Assembly (NCBI GenBank): GCA_017510245.1
Contig: JAFWNQ010000015.1
Location: 1 to 41,667 of the forward strand
DNA length: 41,667 nt
From: Clostridia bacterium
GTDB taxonomy: Bacteria; Bacillota; Clostridia; TANB77; CAG-508
Direction of reading: 5' to 3'
The stretch's first letter is position 1. The number at the start of each line of letters is the position of its first letter. The notes below the pieces were generated by a model. The model was not told where the DNA came from and searched no databases. It saw only the letters and a program-made list of their open reading frames with translations. The position numbers were made by a program, and so were the translations under genes. Shown here in pieces: positions 31,931 through 40,359 of the stretch.

Positions 31931-34699
31931 ATGGATAGTAAAAAATGGTATAACAAAACAGTTGAAGAAGTAGAAAATGATTTAGACACTGATATTTCCA
32001 ACGGTCTATCAAACGGTGATGTTGAGAATTTACAAGAAAAGTATGGATTTAATGAATTAAAAGAAGGTAAAAAAAATAGCTTATTTGTAAAATTTTTAGA
32101 GCAGTTTAAAGATTTTATGATAATAGTTTTAATCATAGCAGCAATTATTTCAGGAATAGTTAATAAAGTTAATGGAGAAGGAATGACTGACACTTTTATC
32201 ATAATGATAGTTATAATTGCTAATGCTGTTATTGGAGTTGTTCAAGAAAATAGGGCAGAAAAATCATTAGAAGCTTTAAAAAAGATGAGCTCACATTCCG
32301 CTAAGGTAATTAGAGAAGGAAAACAACTAGTATTACCTTCAAGAGAACTTGTTGTAGGCGATGTAGTTGTACTTGATACTGGAGATTTTGTACCAGCTGA
32401 TTTGAGAATAATAGAAAGCGTTAATTTGCAAACACAGGAATCTGCCTTAACAGGAGAGTCTACTTCAGTTGAAAAATTTGCAAACGCATTAGAAGAAGAA
32501 AAAATGGGATTAGGTGATATGAAGAACATTGCTTTTTCATCATCGCTAGTTACATATGGAAGAGGAAAAGGAATTGTTATTGAAACTGGAATGAACACTG
32601 AAGTAGGAAAAATAGCAACAATGATTGATTCAACAGAAAAAGAAAAAACTCCTCTTCAAGCAAAATTAGATAACTTAGGAAAGACTCTTGGTATAGCTGC
32701 ATTAGTTATATGTTTAGTTATATTCTTAGTAGGATGGCTAGATGGTAGAAAGCCTTTAGATATGTTTATGACAGCTGTTGGTCTTGCGGTTGCAGCAATT
32801 CCAGAAGGCTTAGTCGCAGTTTCTACAATTGTTTTGGCTATTGGCGTTCAGAGAATGGTTAAAGAAAATGCAATAGTAAAGAAATTACCTGCAGTTGAAA
32901 CATTAGGTTCTACATCAGTTATTTGCTCAGATAAAACAGGAACTCTTACTCAAAATAAAATGACAGTAAAGAAAGTTTGTTGGAACAATGAAATTATAAA
33001 TATAGATGATATTGACACAATAAAAATGCGAAATGAAAATCTAAATAAGTATTTAGGAATTAGAAAGCTTATATATACAAGTTTGCTATGTAATGATACT
33101 AAGGTTGGAGTGGATAATAATTTGATTGGTGACCCAACAGAAACTGCATTAGTTGATATGGGATTTAAATTGGATTTTGATCCTTCAAGATATGGAACAT
33201 ATCCAAGAGTGAATGAAGTTCCATTTGACTCTGATAGAAAATTGATGACTACAGTTAACAAAGAGGGAGACTTCTATTATGTAGATACTAAAGGTGGAAT
33301 TGATGAACTATTAGAAAGATGTACTAATTATATAATTGACAATGAAGTAAAAGAAATAGATGATGATTTTTATAAACAAATCTCTCTTTATAATGAAGAA
33401 ATGGCTAAAGGGGCATTAAGAGTTTTAGCAATGGCTTATAAAAAGCTAGACCACGAACCAACAGAAGAAGAAATGGAAAATATAGAAAGTGATCTGACTT
33501 TTATTGGTATGGTGGGAATGATTGATCCACCTAGAGAAGAAGTTAAAGATGCTATAAAGAAATGTAAATCAGCAGGAATAAAGACAGTAATGATAACAGG
33601 TGATCACAAAACAACAGCTGTTGCTATTGCAAAAGAACTAGGAATACTAAATGATGAAAAAGAGGCAATAACAGGTAGCGAATTAGAAGAAATGTCTGAT
33701 GCAGATTTAAGAAAAAATGTTAAGAAGTATTCAGTTTATGCAAGAGTTTCACCTGAACATAAAGTTAGAATTGTAAAAGCTTGGCAGTCTCATGGACAGA
33801 TTGTTGCTATGACAGGAGATGGAGTAAATGACGCACCAGCTTTAAAAACAGCCAATATTGGTTGCGCAATGGGAATTACAGGTACAGATGTTTCGAAAGA
33901 AGCTGCAGATGTAATTTTAACAGATGATAACTTTGCTACAATTGTTAGAAGTGTTGAAGAAGGAAGAAGAATCTATGATAATATATTAAAAGCTATACAG
34001 TTTTTAATTTCAAGTAACTTAAGTGAAATATTGGTACTATTTGTAGCAACTTTGATAATGCCTTTCTTAAGCAAGAAACTTGGTATAGATGTTAATAATA
34101 TAGAAATATTTACAGTAGTACAGTTATTGTGGATTAACTTAATTACAGATTCGTTACCTGCATTGGCACTATCAGTAGACCCAGCAAATTCTGATATAAT
34201 GAATAGAAAACCAAACAAGAGTAAGGGAATCTTCACAAAGGGAATGGTTTGGAGAATGATTTATCAAGGAATTGTAATTGGATTAGTTGTATTATCAGCA
34301 TTCTTAATTGGTTTATTTGCTAAAGATGAAATAATTAGTAATGCTTTAATTAAGTATCCTGCTCTTACATCACAGGAAGTAAGGATTGAGATTGGTCAAA
34401 CAATGGCGTTTATTGTAATAGCATTTGCTGAATTAGTCCATATTTTTAACATTAGAAATAATAAAGAATCAATTTTCAAAACAGGAATTGGTGGTAATAA
34501 CATATTATTCTTAGCTTTAGCGTTTACTACAACATTAATGTTATTAGTATTGTTAGTACCTTCATTACAAAATGTGTTTGGAATAATAACGCTACCTACT
34601 GAACTTATAGTAGAATGTATAATACTAGTATTAATTCCAGTAATAATAGTAGAATTGATGAAATTATTTAAGTTCAATACATCTAAAGATGAGTATTAA
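31931..34699 (+). CDS. Cation-transporting P-type ATPase, Ca2+ (P2A) type
   Basis: 922 residues from ATG 31931, with AAAGGA six bases upstream; the frame is open to a TTG at 31916, but that reads through the ribosome-binding site. A membrane pump driven by ATP. Seen: N-terminal cation-ATPase domain, helices M1-M2 (about 55-95), actuator-domain SALTGES loop, M4 signature AAIPEGLVAV, phosphorylated Asp334 in CSDKTGTLTQNKMT, MITGDHKTTA, hinge MTGDGVNDAPALK, M6 segment WINLITDSLPALALSVDP with the Asn/Asp cation ligands, and a C-terminal helix bundle. IPEGL plus NLxTD point to Ca2+ export rather than Na+/K+, but this is inference. It ends in a bidirectional terminator shared with the minus-strand gene. 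Confidence 0.93.
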   Translation: MDSKKWYNKTVEEVENDLDTDISNGLSNGDVENLQEKYGFNELKEGKKNSLFVKFLEQFKDFMIIVLIIAAIISGIVNKVNGEGMTDTFIIMIVIIANAVIGVVQENRAEKSLEALKKMSSHSAKVIREGKQLVLPSRELVVGDVVVLDTGDFVPADLRIIESVNLQTQESALTGESTSVEKFANALEEEKMGLGDMKNIAFSSSLVTYGRGKGIVIETGMNTEVGKIATMIDSTEKEKTPLQAKLDNLGKTLGIAALVICLVIFLVGWLDGRKPLDMFMTAVGLAVAAIPEGLVAVSTIVLAIGVQRMVKENAIVKKLPAVETLGSTSVICSDKTGTLTQNKMTVKKVCWNNEIINIDDIDTIKMRNENLNKYLGIRKLIYTSLLCNDTKVGVDNNLIGDPTETALVDMGFKLDFDPSRYGTYPRVNEVPFDSDRKLMTTVNKEGDFYYVDTKGGIDELLERCTNYIIDNEVKEIDDDFYKQISLYNEEMAKGALRVLAMAYKKLDHEPTEEEMENIESDLTFIGMVGMIDPPREEVKDAIKKCKSAGIKTVMITGDHKTTAVAIAKELGILNDEKEAITGSELEEMSDADLRKNVKKYSVYARVSPEHKVRIVKAWQSHGQIVAMTGDGVNDAPALKTANIGCAMGITGTDVSKEAADVILTDDNFATIVRSVEEGRRIYDNILKAIQFLISSNLSEILVLFVATLIMPFLSKKLGIDVNNIEIFTVVQLLWINLITDSLPALALSVDPANSDIMNRKPNKSKGIFTKGMVWRMIYQGIVIGLVVLSAFLIGLFAKDEIISNALIKYPALTSQEVRIEIGQTMAFIVIAFAELVHIFNIRNNKESIFKTGIGGNNILFLALAFTTTLMLLVLLVPSLQNVFGIITLPTELIVECIILVLIPVIIVELMKLFKFNTSKDEY

Positions 34700-34709
34700 T
34701 ATAAAAATG

Positions 34710-34740
34710 AAGGGGGCTCGACACTGTGTCGAGCCCCCTT
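34710..34740. terminator. Bidirectional terminator between the ATPase gene and cassette 3
   Basis: A 31-bp near-perfect palindrome: AAGGGGGCTCGACAC (34710-34724) and its complement (34726-34740) around one central base, allowing about 13 pairs with a small loop. On the minus strand it is followed by CATTTTTAT, so it mainly ends cassette 3; on the plus strand the T-tract is weak. Confidence 0.88.
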
Positions 34741-34756
34741 GCACATTGAGAGGACA

Positions 34757-35113
34757 CTAGTCCTGTAGTACAGATTTTACTAAATGCTCCCATTCTTCCT
34801 TGTGGTTTTCGGGGTAGTCCCAGTTTGAGAATGGAACAAACATCCCTTTTCTGAAGAATCCCCTATCATACAGTATTTGTTCGAATTTCCTATGATAAGG
34901 TACCACATAGGCAGCTTCATTGGTACGAAAAACCATTATACTGTTATTTACGTCATACTTACTTTCTAAACTCGGAATGAAATGCATTTCTAGTTTGCGA
35001 ATTTTCCCTGTCTGTGGCCAACGTACCATCACTGGACTGTCATAGGTAATCCTAAAAGCGATTTCCATGAGGTCGTCAATGGTAGTGACATGACTTACAT
35101 TCTCTACGGACAT
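34757..35113 (-). CDS. Orphan protein (118 aa) with MFVPFSN motif, cassette 3
   Basis: 118 residues; GAGAGGAG six bases before the ATG. No family recognised. Clearly paralogous to the minus-strand gene at 36051-36401: shared TIxDL, AFxIxYDxP, FIPxLExxYxVxNxxMxFRTxxAxYxxPY and MFVPFSN in the same order with nearly equal spacing. No signal peptide or membrane helix; looks like a compact alpha/beta domain. It uses CGT and CGC Arg codons more than the host genes do. It has its own consensus promoter and strong terminator and lies downstream of nth on the same strand, but as a separate unit. Confidence 0.78.
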   Translation of the reverse strand: MSVENVSHVTTIDDLMEIAFRITYDSPVMVRWPQTGKIRKLEMHFIPSLESKYDVNNSIMVFRTNEAAYVVPYHRKFEQILYDRGFFRKGMFVPFSNWDYPENHKEEWEHLVKSVLQD

Positions 35114-35154
35114 GTTTTTCTCCTCTCGTATGCCGTAGACCTATAGATAATATA

Positions 35155-35183
35155 ATTATAACATTTTATGTCAATCTAGTCAA
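35155..35183 (-). promoter_or_regulatory. Consensus promoter of orphan cassette 3
   Basis: Read on the minus strand: TTGACT (35183-35178), 17-bp spacer ending in TGT (extended -10), TATAAT (35160-35155). Confidence 0.82.
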
Positions 35184-35264
35184 ATCAAAAGTACTACTAT
35201 TATATTTTTAGAACACATTATTGAATCTGTTGAAATCTATTAAATAATACTATTATTTATGCAT

Positions 35265-35897
35265 TTAATATTTTGCTTTAAATTTGCAATAATCTTTTAA
35301 TTCACATTTTTCACACTTGGGATTACGAGATGTACAAATATTTCTTCCATGCCAGATTAAAATATGATTTACATCTTTCCAGTATTCTTTAGGAATATAT
35401 TTGCACAAGTCTTTTTCTATTTTAGAAGGTTCAGATTCTTTTGAAAAACCGAGCCTGTTTGCAATTCTTTTACAATGTGTATCTACTGCGATTCCTTGAG
35501 GATTATCAAAAGCTTCTAACATAATTACATTAGCACTTTTTCTTCCTACTCCAGGAATTCTAACTAATTCTTCCATTGTTTGTGGAACAGCTCCATTAAA
35601 TTCTGATAATATTATCTGACCTGCAGCTTTTAAATTTTTGGATTTATTCTTATAGAAACCACATGGATGGACTAATACTTCTAATTCATTTAAATTAGCA
35701 TTTGCAAAATCTTGAGGTGTTCTATACCTTTCAAATATTGAAGGAGTAGTTTTATTAACTCTATCATCAGTACATTGAGCTGACAAACAAACAGCAACAA
35801 GCATTTCGAATGGAGTACTAAAATCTAAACTGCATTTAGCATCAGGGTACATTTCTATTAATCTTTTTACAATTAGTGTAGCAAGTTTTTTATTCAT
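35265..35897 (-). CDS. nth: Endonuclease III
   Basis: 210 residues from ATG at 35897; AAAGGA is six bases upstream. The frame continues to a TTG at 35912, but that codon lies just before the ribosome-binding site. DNA glycosylase/AP lyase for oxidised pyrimidines in base excision repair. Seen: SAQCTDDRVNK, helix-hairpin-helix RIPGVGRKSANVIM with the catalytic Lys, catalytic Asp in VDTHCKRIANRL, and the 4Fe-4S cluster Cys pattern C-x6-C-x2-C-x5-C near the C-terminus. It is flanked on both sides by the two paralogous orphan genes. No clear terminator follows it. Confidence 0.96.
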   Translation of the reverse strand: MNKKLATLIVKRLIEMYPDAKCSLDFSTPFEMLVAVCLSAQCTDDRVNKTTPSIFERYRTPQDFANANLNELEVLVHPCGFYKNKSKNLKAAGQIILSEFNGAVPQTMEELVRIPGVGRKSANVIMLEAFDNPQGIAVDTHCKRIANRLGFSKESEPSKIEKDLCKYIPKEYWKDVNHILIWHGRNICTSRNPKCEKCELKDYCKFKAKY

Positions 35898-35930
35898 TTC
35901 AATTCCTTTCAATAATAGGTTATTTAAGTT

Positions 35931-35959
35931 ATTATATAATAATATTAAATTAAAAACAA
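35931..35959 (-). promoter_or_regulatory. Probable nth promoter
   Basis: On the minus strand: TTGTTT (35959-35954), 17-bp spacer, TATAAT (35936-35931). Confidence 0.5.
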
Positions 35960-35976
35960 TAAAAGATATTAGACAG

Positions 35977-36008
35977 AAAAAAACGGAGTCAGCAGTGTGC
36001 TGACTCCG
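35977..36008 (-). terminator. Terminator of cassette 4
   Basis: An 11-bp perfect stem (CGGAGTCAGCA 35984-35994 with 35998-36008), a 3-nt loop, and seven T on the minus strand (35983-35977). It isolates cassette 4 from nth. Confidence 0.93.
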
Positions 36009-36050
36009 GTCGGCTAGTTGAATTAAGACTCCTTCGTTCGTGGTTTGTAA

Positions 36051-36401
36051 TCACTGGTTGTTCTTGACTAATCTAAGGAGAGAGTACCAATGTTCTGCTT
36101 GATCAGCTGGAATTTCTCCATTACTGAAAGGAACAAACATACTACTCCTCCAATATCCATTGTTTTTCAGGATGACCTCTAATTGTGCCGAATATGGGAT
36201 GATGTAGCACGCAAAATAGGTTCTGAAAATCATTACACCATTTTTGACATAGTATGAACGTTCCAGAGCAGGGATGAATGGCTCTTGGAAAGTCCGATAT
36301 TCATCAAATTCTGGATAGTAAACTTGTATTGGGCGATCATAGTCAATTTTGAAAGCCACTCCAAGTAAATCTTGGATGGTACGAATGTCGGCTAACTTCA
36401 T
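36051..36401 (-). CDS. Orphan protein (116 aa) with MFVPFSN motif, cassette 4
   Basis: 116 residues from the ATG at 36401, which has AGAGGAG five bases upstream. The frame extends nine codons further, to 36428, but this includes the ribosome-binding site and part of a hairpin, so it is not used. No family recognised. Paralogue of the 34757-35113 gene, sharing IPxLE, MxFRT, IxPY and MFVPFSN. No signal peptide or transmembrane helix. Less G+C-rich than cassettes 1 and 2 but still above the host level, with mixed codon use. A self-contained unit with a consensus promoter, a 5' leader hairpin and a strong terminator. Confidence 0.78.
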   Translation of the reverse strand: MKLADIRTIQDLLGVAFKIDYDRPIQVYYPEFDEYRTFQEPFIPALERSYYVKNGVMIFRTYFACYIIPYSAQLEVILKNNGYWRSSMFVPFSNGEIPADQAEHWYSLLRLVKNNQ

Positions 36402-36419
36402 TACAACTCCTCTTGCCGT

Positions 36420-36489
36420 GTTGGGCAAGTGCCCAACAAACTACAAACAGCCTAATAAATATTATAACATCATAGAAATATTATGTCAA
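36420..36489 (-). promoter_or_regulatory. Consensus promoter and leader hairpin of orphan cassette 4
   Basis: On the minus strand: TTGACA (36489-36484), 17-bp spacer ending in TGT (extended -10), TATAAT (36466-36461); a perfect match to both boxes. The leader contains the hairpin GTTGGGCAC/TTGCCCAAC (about 36437-36420) just before the ribosome-binding site. Confidence 0.82.
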
Positions 36490-36516
36490 GTAATTATTTT
36501 TTTTTACTTAAAACAC

Positions 36517-36560
36517 TTGACATTTCGACCAAAATGGTGTAAAGTATATATGCTTTACAC
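36517..36560 (+). promoter_or_regulatory. ylxM-ffh promoter overlapped by an 8-bp inverted repeat
   Basis: TTGACA (36517-36522), 17-bp spacer, TAAAGT (36540-36545). A perfect inverted repeat GTGTAAAG (36537-36544) / CTTTACAC (36553-36560), separated by 8 bp, covers the -10 box and likely start site, so it could be an operator or a 5' hairpin ahead of the ribosome-binding site. The promoter diverges from that of cassette 4. Confidence 0.5.
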
Positions 36561-36580
36561 TTGTAAAGGGAGATATGATT

Positions 36581-36928
36581 ATGGAAAAACATATAAAAGT
36601 AAGCTATTTATGGCAAATATATGGAAAACTTTTAACTGAAAAGCAATATAATGTATTAGATGAATATTATAATCAAGATTTATCGTTATCTGAGATAGCA
36701 GATGATTCAAATATATCAAGGCAAGCAGTTAGAGACTTAATCAAGAAAGGAGAGGAAAAACTTTTCGAATACGAAGAGGTACTTAAAATCATGGAAAAGA
36801 CACAAAAAAATGAAAAAACACTTCAATTAGTATTTTCTCAACTTAGTGAAATAGCAGAAATATCATCAGAAAAAAGAGTTGAAAAGATATTAAGAGAAGT
36901 TCAAAAAGAATTACACTATATAGCATAA
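36581..36928 (+). CDS. ylxM: YlxM/p13-like SRP-associated HTH protein
   Basis: 115 residues from ATG 36581, eight bases after GGGAG; the in-frame ATG at 36575 is too close to that site. Seen: YGKLLTEKQYNVLDEYYNQDLSLSEIADDSNISRQAVRDLIKKGEEKL-type sequence, a sigma-70 region 4-like helix-turn-helix (about residues 15-62), then a helical C-terminus. YlxM is usually encoded next to ffh in Firmicutes and modulates SRP GTPase cycling in some species. Here ffh begins 146 bases downstream. Confidence 0.9.
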   Translation: MEKHIKVSYLWQIYGKLLTEKQYNVLDEYYNQDLSLSEIADDSNISRQAVRDLIKKGEEKLFEYEEVLKIMEKTQKNEKTLQLVFSQLSEIAEISSEKRVEKILREVQKELHYIA

Positions 36929-37074
36929 CTTCTAGAATAGAATTGATATTTGAAGTTTGATGCAGGTACAAGAAAAGATTGAAAAAAGCTAATTATACAC
37001 ATAGTAAGCTAGGCTTTTCGAGATGGTAATTGGCAAATTAAAACGAAGCATAATACTTCAAAGAGGAGGTAAAA

Positions 37075-38457
37075 ATGGCATTTGAAGGTTTATCAGAAAA
37101 ACTACAAGCTTTTACAGATAAACTTAGAGGAAAAGCAAGAATTACAGAATCAGATTTAAATGAGATGCTAAGAGAAGTAAAGCTAGCATTATTGGAAGCA
37201 GACGTAAACTACAAAGTTGTTAAAGAATTTGTTTCTAATATACATGACAAAGCTTTAGGACAGGATGTATTAAAATCACTAACTCCTGGACAACAAGTAA
37301 TAAAAATTGTCAAAGACGAACTTGTTGAATTGCTGGGGGGAACAGATAGTAAGATTGCTTTTAGTCCAAATCCCCCAACAGTTATAATGTTAGTTGGTTT
37401 ACAAGGTTCAGGTAAAACTACAACAGCTGGAAAACTTGCTAACTTAATTAGAAAACAAGGAAAGAAACCTCTTTTGGTTGCTTGTGATGTATATAGACCT
37501 GCTGCGATTAAACAACTACAAGTTGTAGGAGCACAATTAAATATACCTGTTTATGCAAACGAAAATGAAAAAGATGTTATAAAGATAGCAAGACAAGCAA
37601 AAGAAGTAGCTATTAGCAAATTAAATGATACTATAATAATAGATACAGCAGGACGTTTACAAATCGATGAAGTATTGATGAAAGAGCTTAGAGAACTAAA
37701 ATCAAATTTAAAACCACATGAAATACTATTAGTAGTTGATTCAATGACTGGACAAGAAGCTGTTAACATTGCAACTAAGTTTAATGAAGACTTAGGAATT
37801 GATGGAGTAGTATTAACAAAACTTGATGGTGATACACGTGGTGGAGCTGCAATATCAGTAAAAAAAGTTACTGGCAAGCCAATAAAATATATTGGAACTG
37901 GTGAAAAACTAAATGAGATGGAAGAATTTCATCCTGATAGAATGGCTTCACGAATACTAGGAATGGGAGATGTCCTATCAATAATAGAGCAAGCAGAAGA
38001 AAAATTTGATTTAGAAGAAGCAGAAAGACTAGAAAAGAAACTTAGAAAGAATAAAGAATTTGACTTAAATGATTATTTGGCACAGCTAAGACAAATAAAG
38101 AAAATGGGATCTTTTTCATCAATTCTAAAGATGATACCAGGTATGAATAAATACAATATAAATGTTGATGATAAAGAATTTGATAGAATAGAAGCTATTA
38201 TTTGCTCAATGACAGATGAAGAAAGAAGAAAACCTAAATTACTAAATGCTTCAAGAAGAGTTAGAATAGCAAATGGGAGTGGAACCCAAGTTCAGGATAT
38301 AAATAAATTCATAAAATCATTTGAAATGACACAAAGTATGATGAAAAAAATGAAATCTGGAGGAATGGATCCTCGTATGAAAAAAATGATGAAGCAAATG
38401 AATTTAGATGATATATCAGAAGATGATATAAAAAATATAGAAAAGAAACTTAAATAA
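37075..38457 (+). CDS. ffh: Signal recognition particle protein Ffh (SRP54)
   Basis: 460 residues, usual length. It binds 4.5S/6S-type SRP RNA and signal sequences, targeting ribosomes to FtsY and SecYEG. Seen: N domain (about 1-85), G domain with GLQGSGKTTTAGKLAN (about 107-122), DVYRPAAIKQL, DTAGRLQIDE, TKLDGDTRGGAA and GTGEKLNEMEEFHP, then the Met-rich M domain ending in MKKMKSGGMDPRMKKMMKQM. GAGGAGG is five bases before the ATG. No SRP RNA gene is visible nearby. A REP-like element starts immediately after its stop. Confidence 0.97.
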   Translation: MAFEGLSEKLQAFTDKLRGKARITESDLNEMLREVKLALLEADVNYKVVKEFVSNIHDKALGQDVLKSLTPGQQVIKIVKDELVELLGGTDSKIAFSPNPPTVIMLVGLQGSGKTTTAGKLANLIRKQGKKPLLVACDVYRPAAIKQLQVVGAQLNIPVYANENEKDVIKIARQAKEVAISKLNDTIIIDTAGRLQIDEVLMKELRELKSNLKPHEILLVVDSMTGQEAVNIATKFNEDLGIDGVVLTKLDGDTRGGAAISVKKVTGKPIKYIGTGEKLNEMEEFHPDRMASRILGMGDVLSIIEQAEEKFDLEEAERLEKKLRKNKEFDLNDYLAQLRQIKKMGSFSSILKMIPGMNKYNINVDDKEFDRIEAIICSMTDEERRKPKLLNASRRVRIANGSGTQVQDINKFIKSFEMTQSMMKKMKSGGMDPRMKKMMKQMNLDDISEDDIKNIEKKLK

Positions 38458-38458
38458 A

Positions 38459-38525
38459 TTTGTGCAGAAATGCAGAAAGGGACGTCCTTTTTCTGCACAC
38501 TTGTGCAGAAAGTGACACTCCTATA
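38459..38525. repeat. REP-like palindromic element, copy C
   Basis: Contains GTGCAGAAATGCAGAAAGGG, GACGTCC, TTTTTCTGCACA and TTGTGCAGAAAGTGAC, the same building blocks as the elements around the RAYT gene 19.6 kb away. It is placed just after the ffh stop codon and before rpsP, as REP elements commonly lie just after stop codons, and could act as a processing or attenuation hairpin within the operon. Confidence 0.78.
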
Positions 38526-38605
38526 AAGGCGATTGAAAAGAATTGCACAACATTAACTAGTTTTTAATTTTTAAATAATATATAAATTTTTAAGGAGGTG
38601 AAATT

Positions 38606-38839
38606 ATGGTAAAAATAAGATTAAGAAGAGTTGGAGCTAAAAAGGCACCTTTCTATCACATAGTAGTTGCAGATTCTAGAGTTGCAAGAGATGGAAAAAT
38701 TATTGAGCAAGTTGGAACATATGATCCAATGACAGAACCATCAACAATAGTTCTTGACAAAGAAAAAGTAGAAAAATGGATTAAAAATGGTGCACAACCA
38801 ACAGATACAGTTAAAGCTTTAATTAATAAAGCTAAATAA
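38606..38839 (+). CDS. rpsP: 30S ribosomal protein bS16
   Basis: 77 residues, complete but on the short side for bS16. Seen: [20 protein letters not shown] at the N-terminus, [21 protein letters not shown] and the final ALINKAK. AAGGAGGTG stands just upstream. First of the ribosomal/RNA-modification genes in the order rpsP-khpA-rimM-trmD-rplS that is common in Firmicutes. Confidence 0.97.
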   Translation: MVKIRLRRVGAKKAPFYHIVVADSRVARDGKIIEQVGTYDPMTEPSTIVLDKEKVEKWIKNGAQPTDTVKALINKAK

Positions 38840-38865
38840 TAACATGATGAAAGGAATTAGACCTG

Positions 38866-39102
38866 ATGGAAAACATTTTAAGATTAATTATTGAAAATCT
38901 TGTTGATAACAAAGAAGCCATTTCTATTAATAGTTCTGAAGATGGCAATCATGTGAAATATGAGGTTTCAGTAGCAAAAGAAGAAATGGGTAGAGTTATT
39001 GGAAGGCAAGGTAAAATAGCACATTCAATAAGAACACTAATGAAATCAGTTGCTTCAAGGGAAAATAAAAAAGTAGATATAGAATTTGTTGAAGAAGACT
39101 AA
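38866..39102 (+). CDS. khpA: KH-domain RNA-binding protein KhpA
   Basis: 78 residues, standard length. One KH domain with GRVIGRQGKIAHSIRTLM, containing the GxxG RNA-binding loop (GRQG). In Gram-positive bacteria KhpA pairs with KhpB (Jag) to bind many RNAs, affecting cell-division and elongation. AAAGGAA lies about nine bases upstream. The gene lies 26 bases after rpsP. Confidence 0.95.
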   Translation: MENILRLIIENLVDNKEAISINSSEDGNHVKYEVSVAKEEMGRVIGRQGKIAHSIRTLMKSVASRENKKVDIEFVEED

Positions 39103-39126
39103 TCTGGATTAGTTTATGGAGATTAT

Positions 39127-39603
39127 ATGAGTTCAAGGGTAGAAGTAGGAAAATATATTAATACTTTTGGAATAAAAGGTGAAATTAAAATATATCCTTA
39201 TGTTGAATATTTTGAGGACTTAGAATACTTCTATATAGGTGAAAAAAAGTATAATATAGAAAAGATGAGATTCAAAAAAAATATTGCAATAGTAAAACTA
39301 AAAGATATTAATGATATAAATTTGATTGAAATGTATAAAGGACTGATTGTCACAATAGATTCTGAAGATATACCAGAACTTCCTGATGGTGAATATTACA
39401 GGGAAGACTTAATAGGACTAGATGTATATACTGATGAAGGTGAATTACTAGGAAAATTAGATGATGTATTTAACACAGGAGCAAATGATATATATCAAGT
39501 TGGCAAAATACTTTTACCAGCAACTGATGAAGTTGTAAAACAAATAGATATTGAAAATAATAAAATAGTTGTTCATATAATAAAAGGGCTATTAGATATA
39601 TAG
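39127..39603 (+). CDS. rimM: Ribosome maturation factor RimM
   Basis: 158 residues. It binds uS19 and the 30S head during 16S rRNA maturation. Seen: N-terminal beta-barrel domain starting VGKYINTFGIKGEIKIYPYV, RGLIVTI-like YKGLIVTID, EYYREDLIGLDVYTDEGELLG at the start of the PRC-barrel domain, and GANDIYQVG. A GGAG lies upstream. It is 25 bases after khpA and precedes trmD, as is usual. Confidence 0.95.
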   Translation: MSSRVEVGKYINTFGIKGEIKIYPYVEYFEDLEYFYIGEKKYNIEKMRFKKNIAIVKLKDINDINLIEMYKGLIVTIDSEDIPELPDGEYYREDLIGLDVYTDEGELLGKLDDVFNTGANDIYQVGKILLPATDEVVKQIDIENNKIVVHIIKGLLDI

Positions 39604-39648
39604 GTAAATGAATAATAATTATATTATTATGAAAGGGATTAATTCAAA

Positions 39649-40359
39649 ATGAATTTTGATGTGCTTACTCTTTTTCCAGAAATGTTTGATTCAATTTATC
39701 AAAGTATTGTTGGAAAAGCAATTGAGAAAGGTTTAATACATATTAACCTAGTTAATATTAGAGATTTTTCGAAGGATAAGCATAAGCATGTAGATGACAC
39801 TCCATATGGTGGAGGAGCAGGTATGGTCATTATGCCAGATGTTGTATATGATGCTTATAAATCAATAAAAAATCATAAGAATAAAAAAGTTATATATCTT
39901 TCACCAAAAGGAAAAGTATTAGATCAAAACAAAGCTAAGGAATTAACAAAGGAAAATGACTTGATATTATTATGTGGACATTATGAAGGGATTGATGAAA
40001 GAGTTTTAAATACTATTGTTGATGAAGAGATTTCAATTGGCAATTATGTACTAACAGGTGGTGAGTTACCTGCAATGGTGCTGATAGATACTGTTAGTAG
40101 ATATGTTGAAGGAGTTATTAACGAAGAATCAACAAACGAAGAATCGTTTTCAAACAGTGATAGCTTATTGGAATATCCTCAATATACAAGACCGGCAGTA
40201 TTTAAAGGCATTAAAGTACCAGAGATTCTTACTTCAGGTAATCATCAAGAAATTGCAAAATGGAGACAAGAACAGGCTTTAATGGAAACTTATAAAAAAA
40301 GGCCAGAATTGCTTAGTAAAGAGCAATTGGAAAAAGCAAAAGAATTAAGTTCAATTTAA
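39649..40359 (+). CDS. trmD: tRNA (guanine-N1-)-methyltransferase
   Basis: 236 residues, typical. It methylates G37 of tRNAs that read CNN codons, which prevents +1 frameshifting. SPOUT family with a trefoil knot. Seen: FDVLTLFPEMFDS at the N-terminus, DTPYGGGAGMVIMPD, ILLCGHYEGIDERV, ISIGNYVLTGGELPAMVLID, and the late YPQYTRPAVFKGIKVP. AAAGG lies upstream of the ATG. Confidence 0.96.
   Translation: MNFDVLTLFPEMFDSIYQSIVGKAIEKGLIHINLVNIRDFSKDKHKHVDDTPYGGGAGMVIMPDVVYDAYKSIKNHKNKKVIYLSPKGKVLDQNKAKELTKENDLILLCGHYEGIDERVLNTIVDEEISIGNYVLTGGELPAMVLIDTVSRYVEGVINEESTNEESFSNSDSLLEYPQYTRPAVFKGIKVPEILTSGNHQEIAKWRQEQALMETYKKRPELLSKEQLEKAKELSSI

Noticed and set aside
36402..36428. Nine-codon extension of the cassette 4 protein
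   Set aside because: It covers the AGAGGAG site and part of a leader hairpin; the internal ATG is correctly spaced.
36349..36639. Plus-strand frame opposite the cassette 4 promoter and ylxM start
   Set aside because: No ribosome-binding site, crosses two promoters, and overlaps ylxM in another frame.
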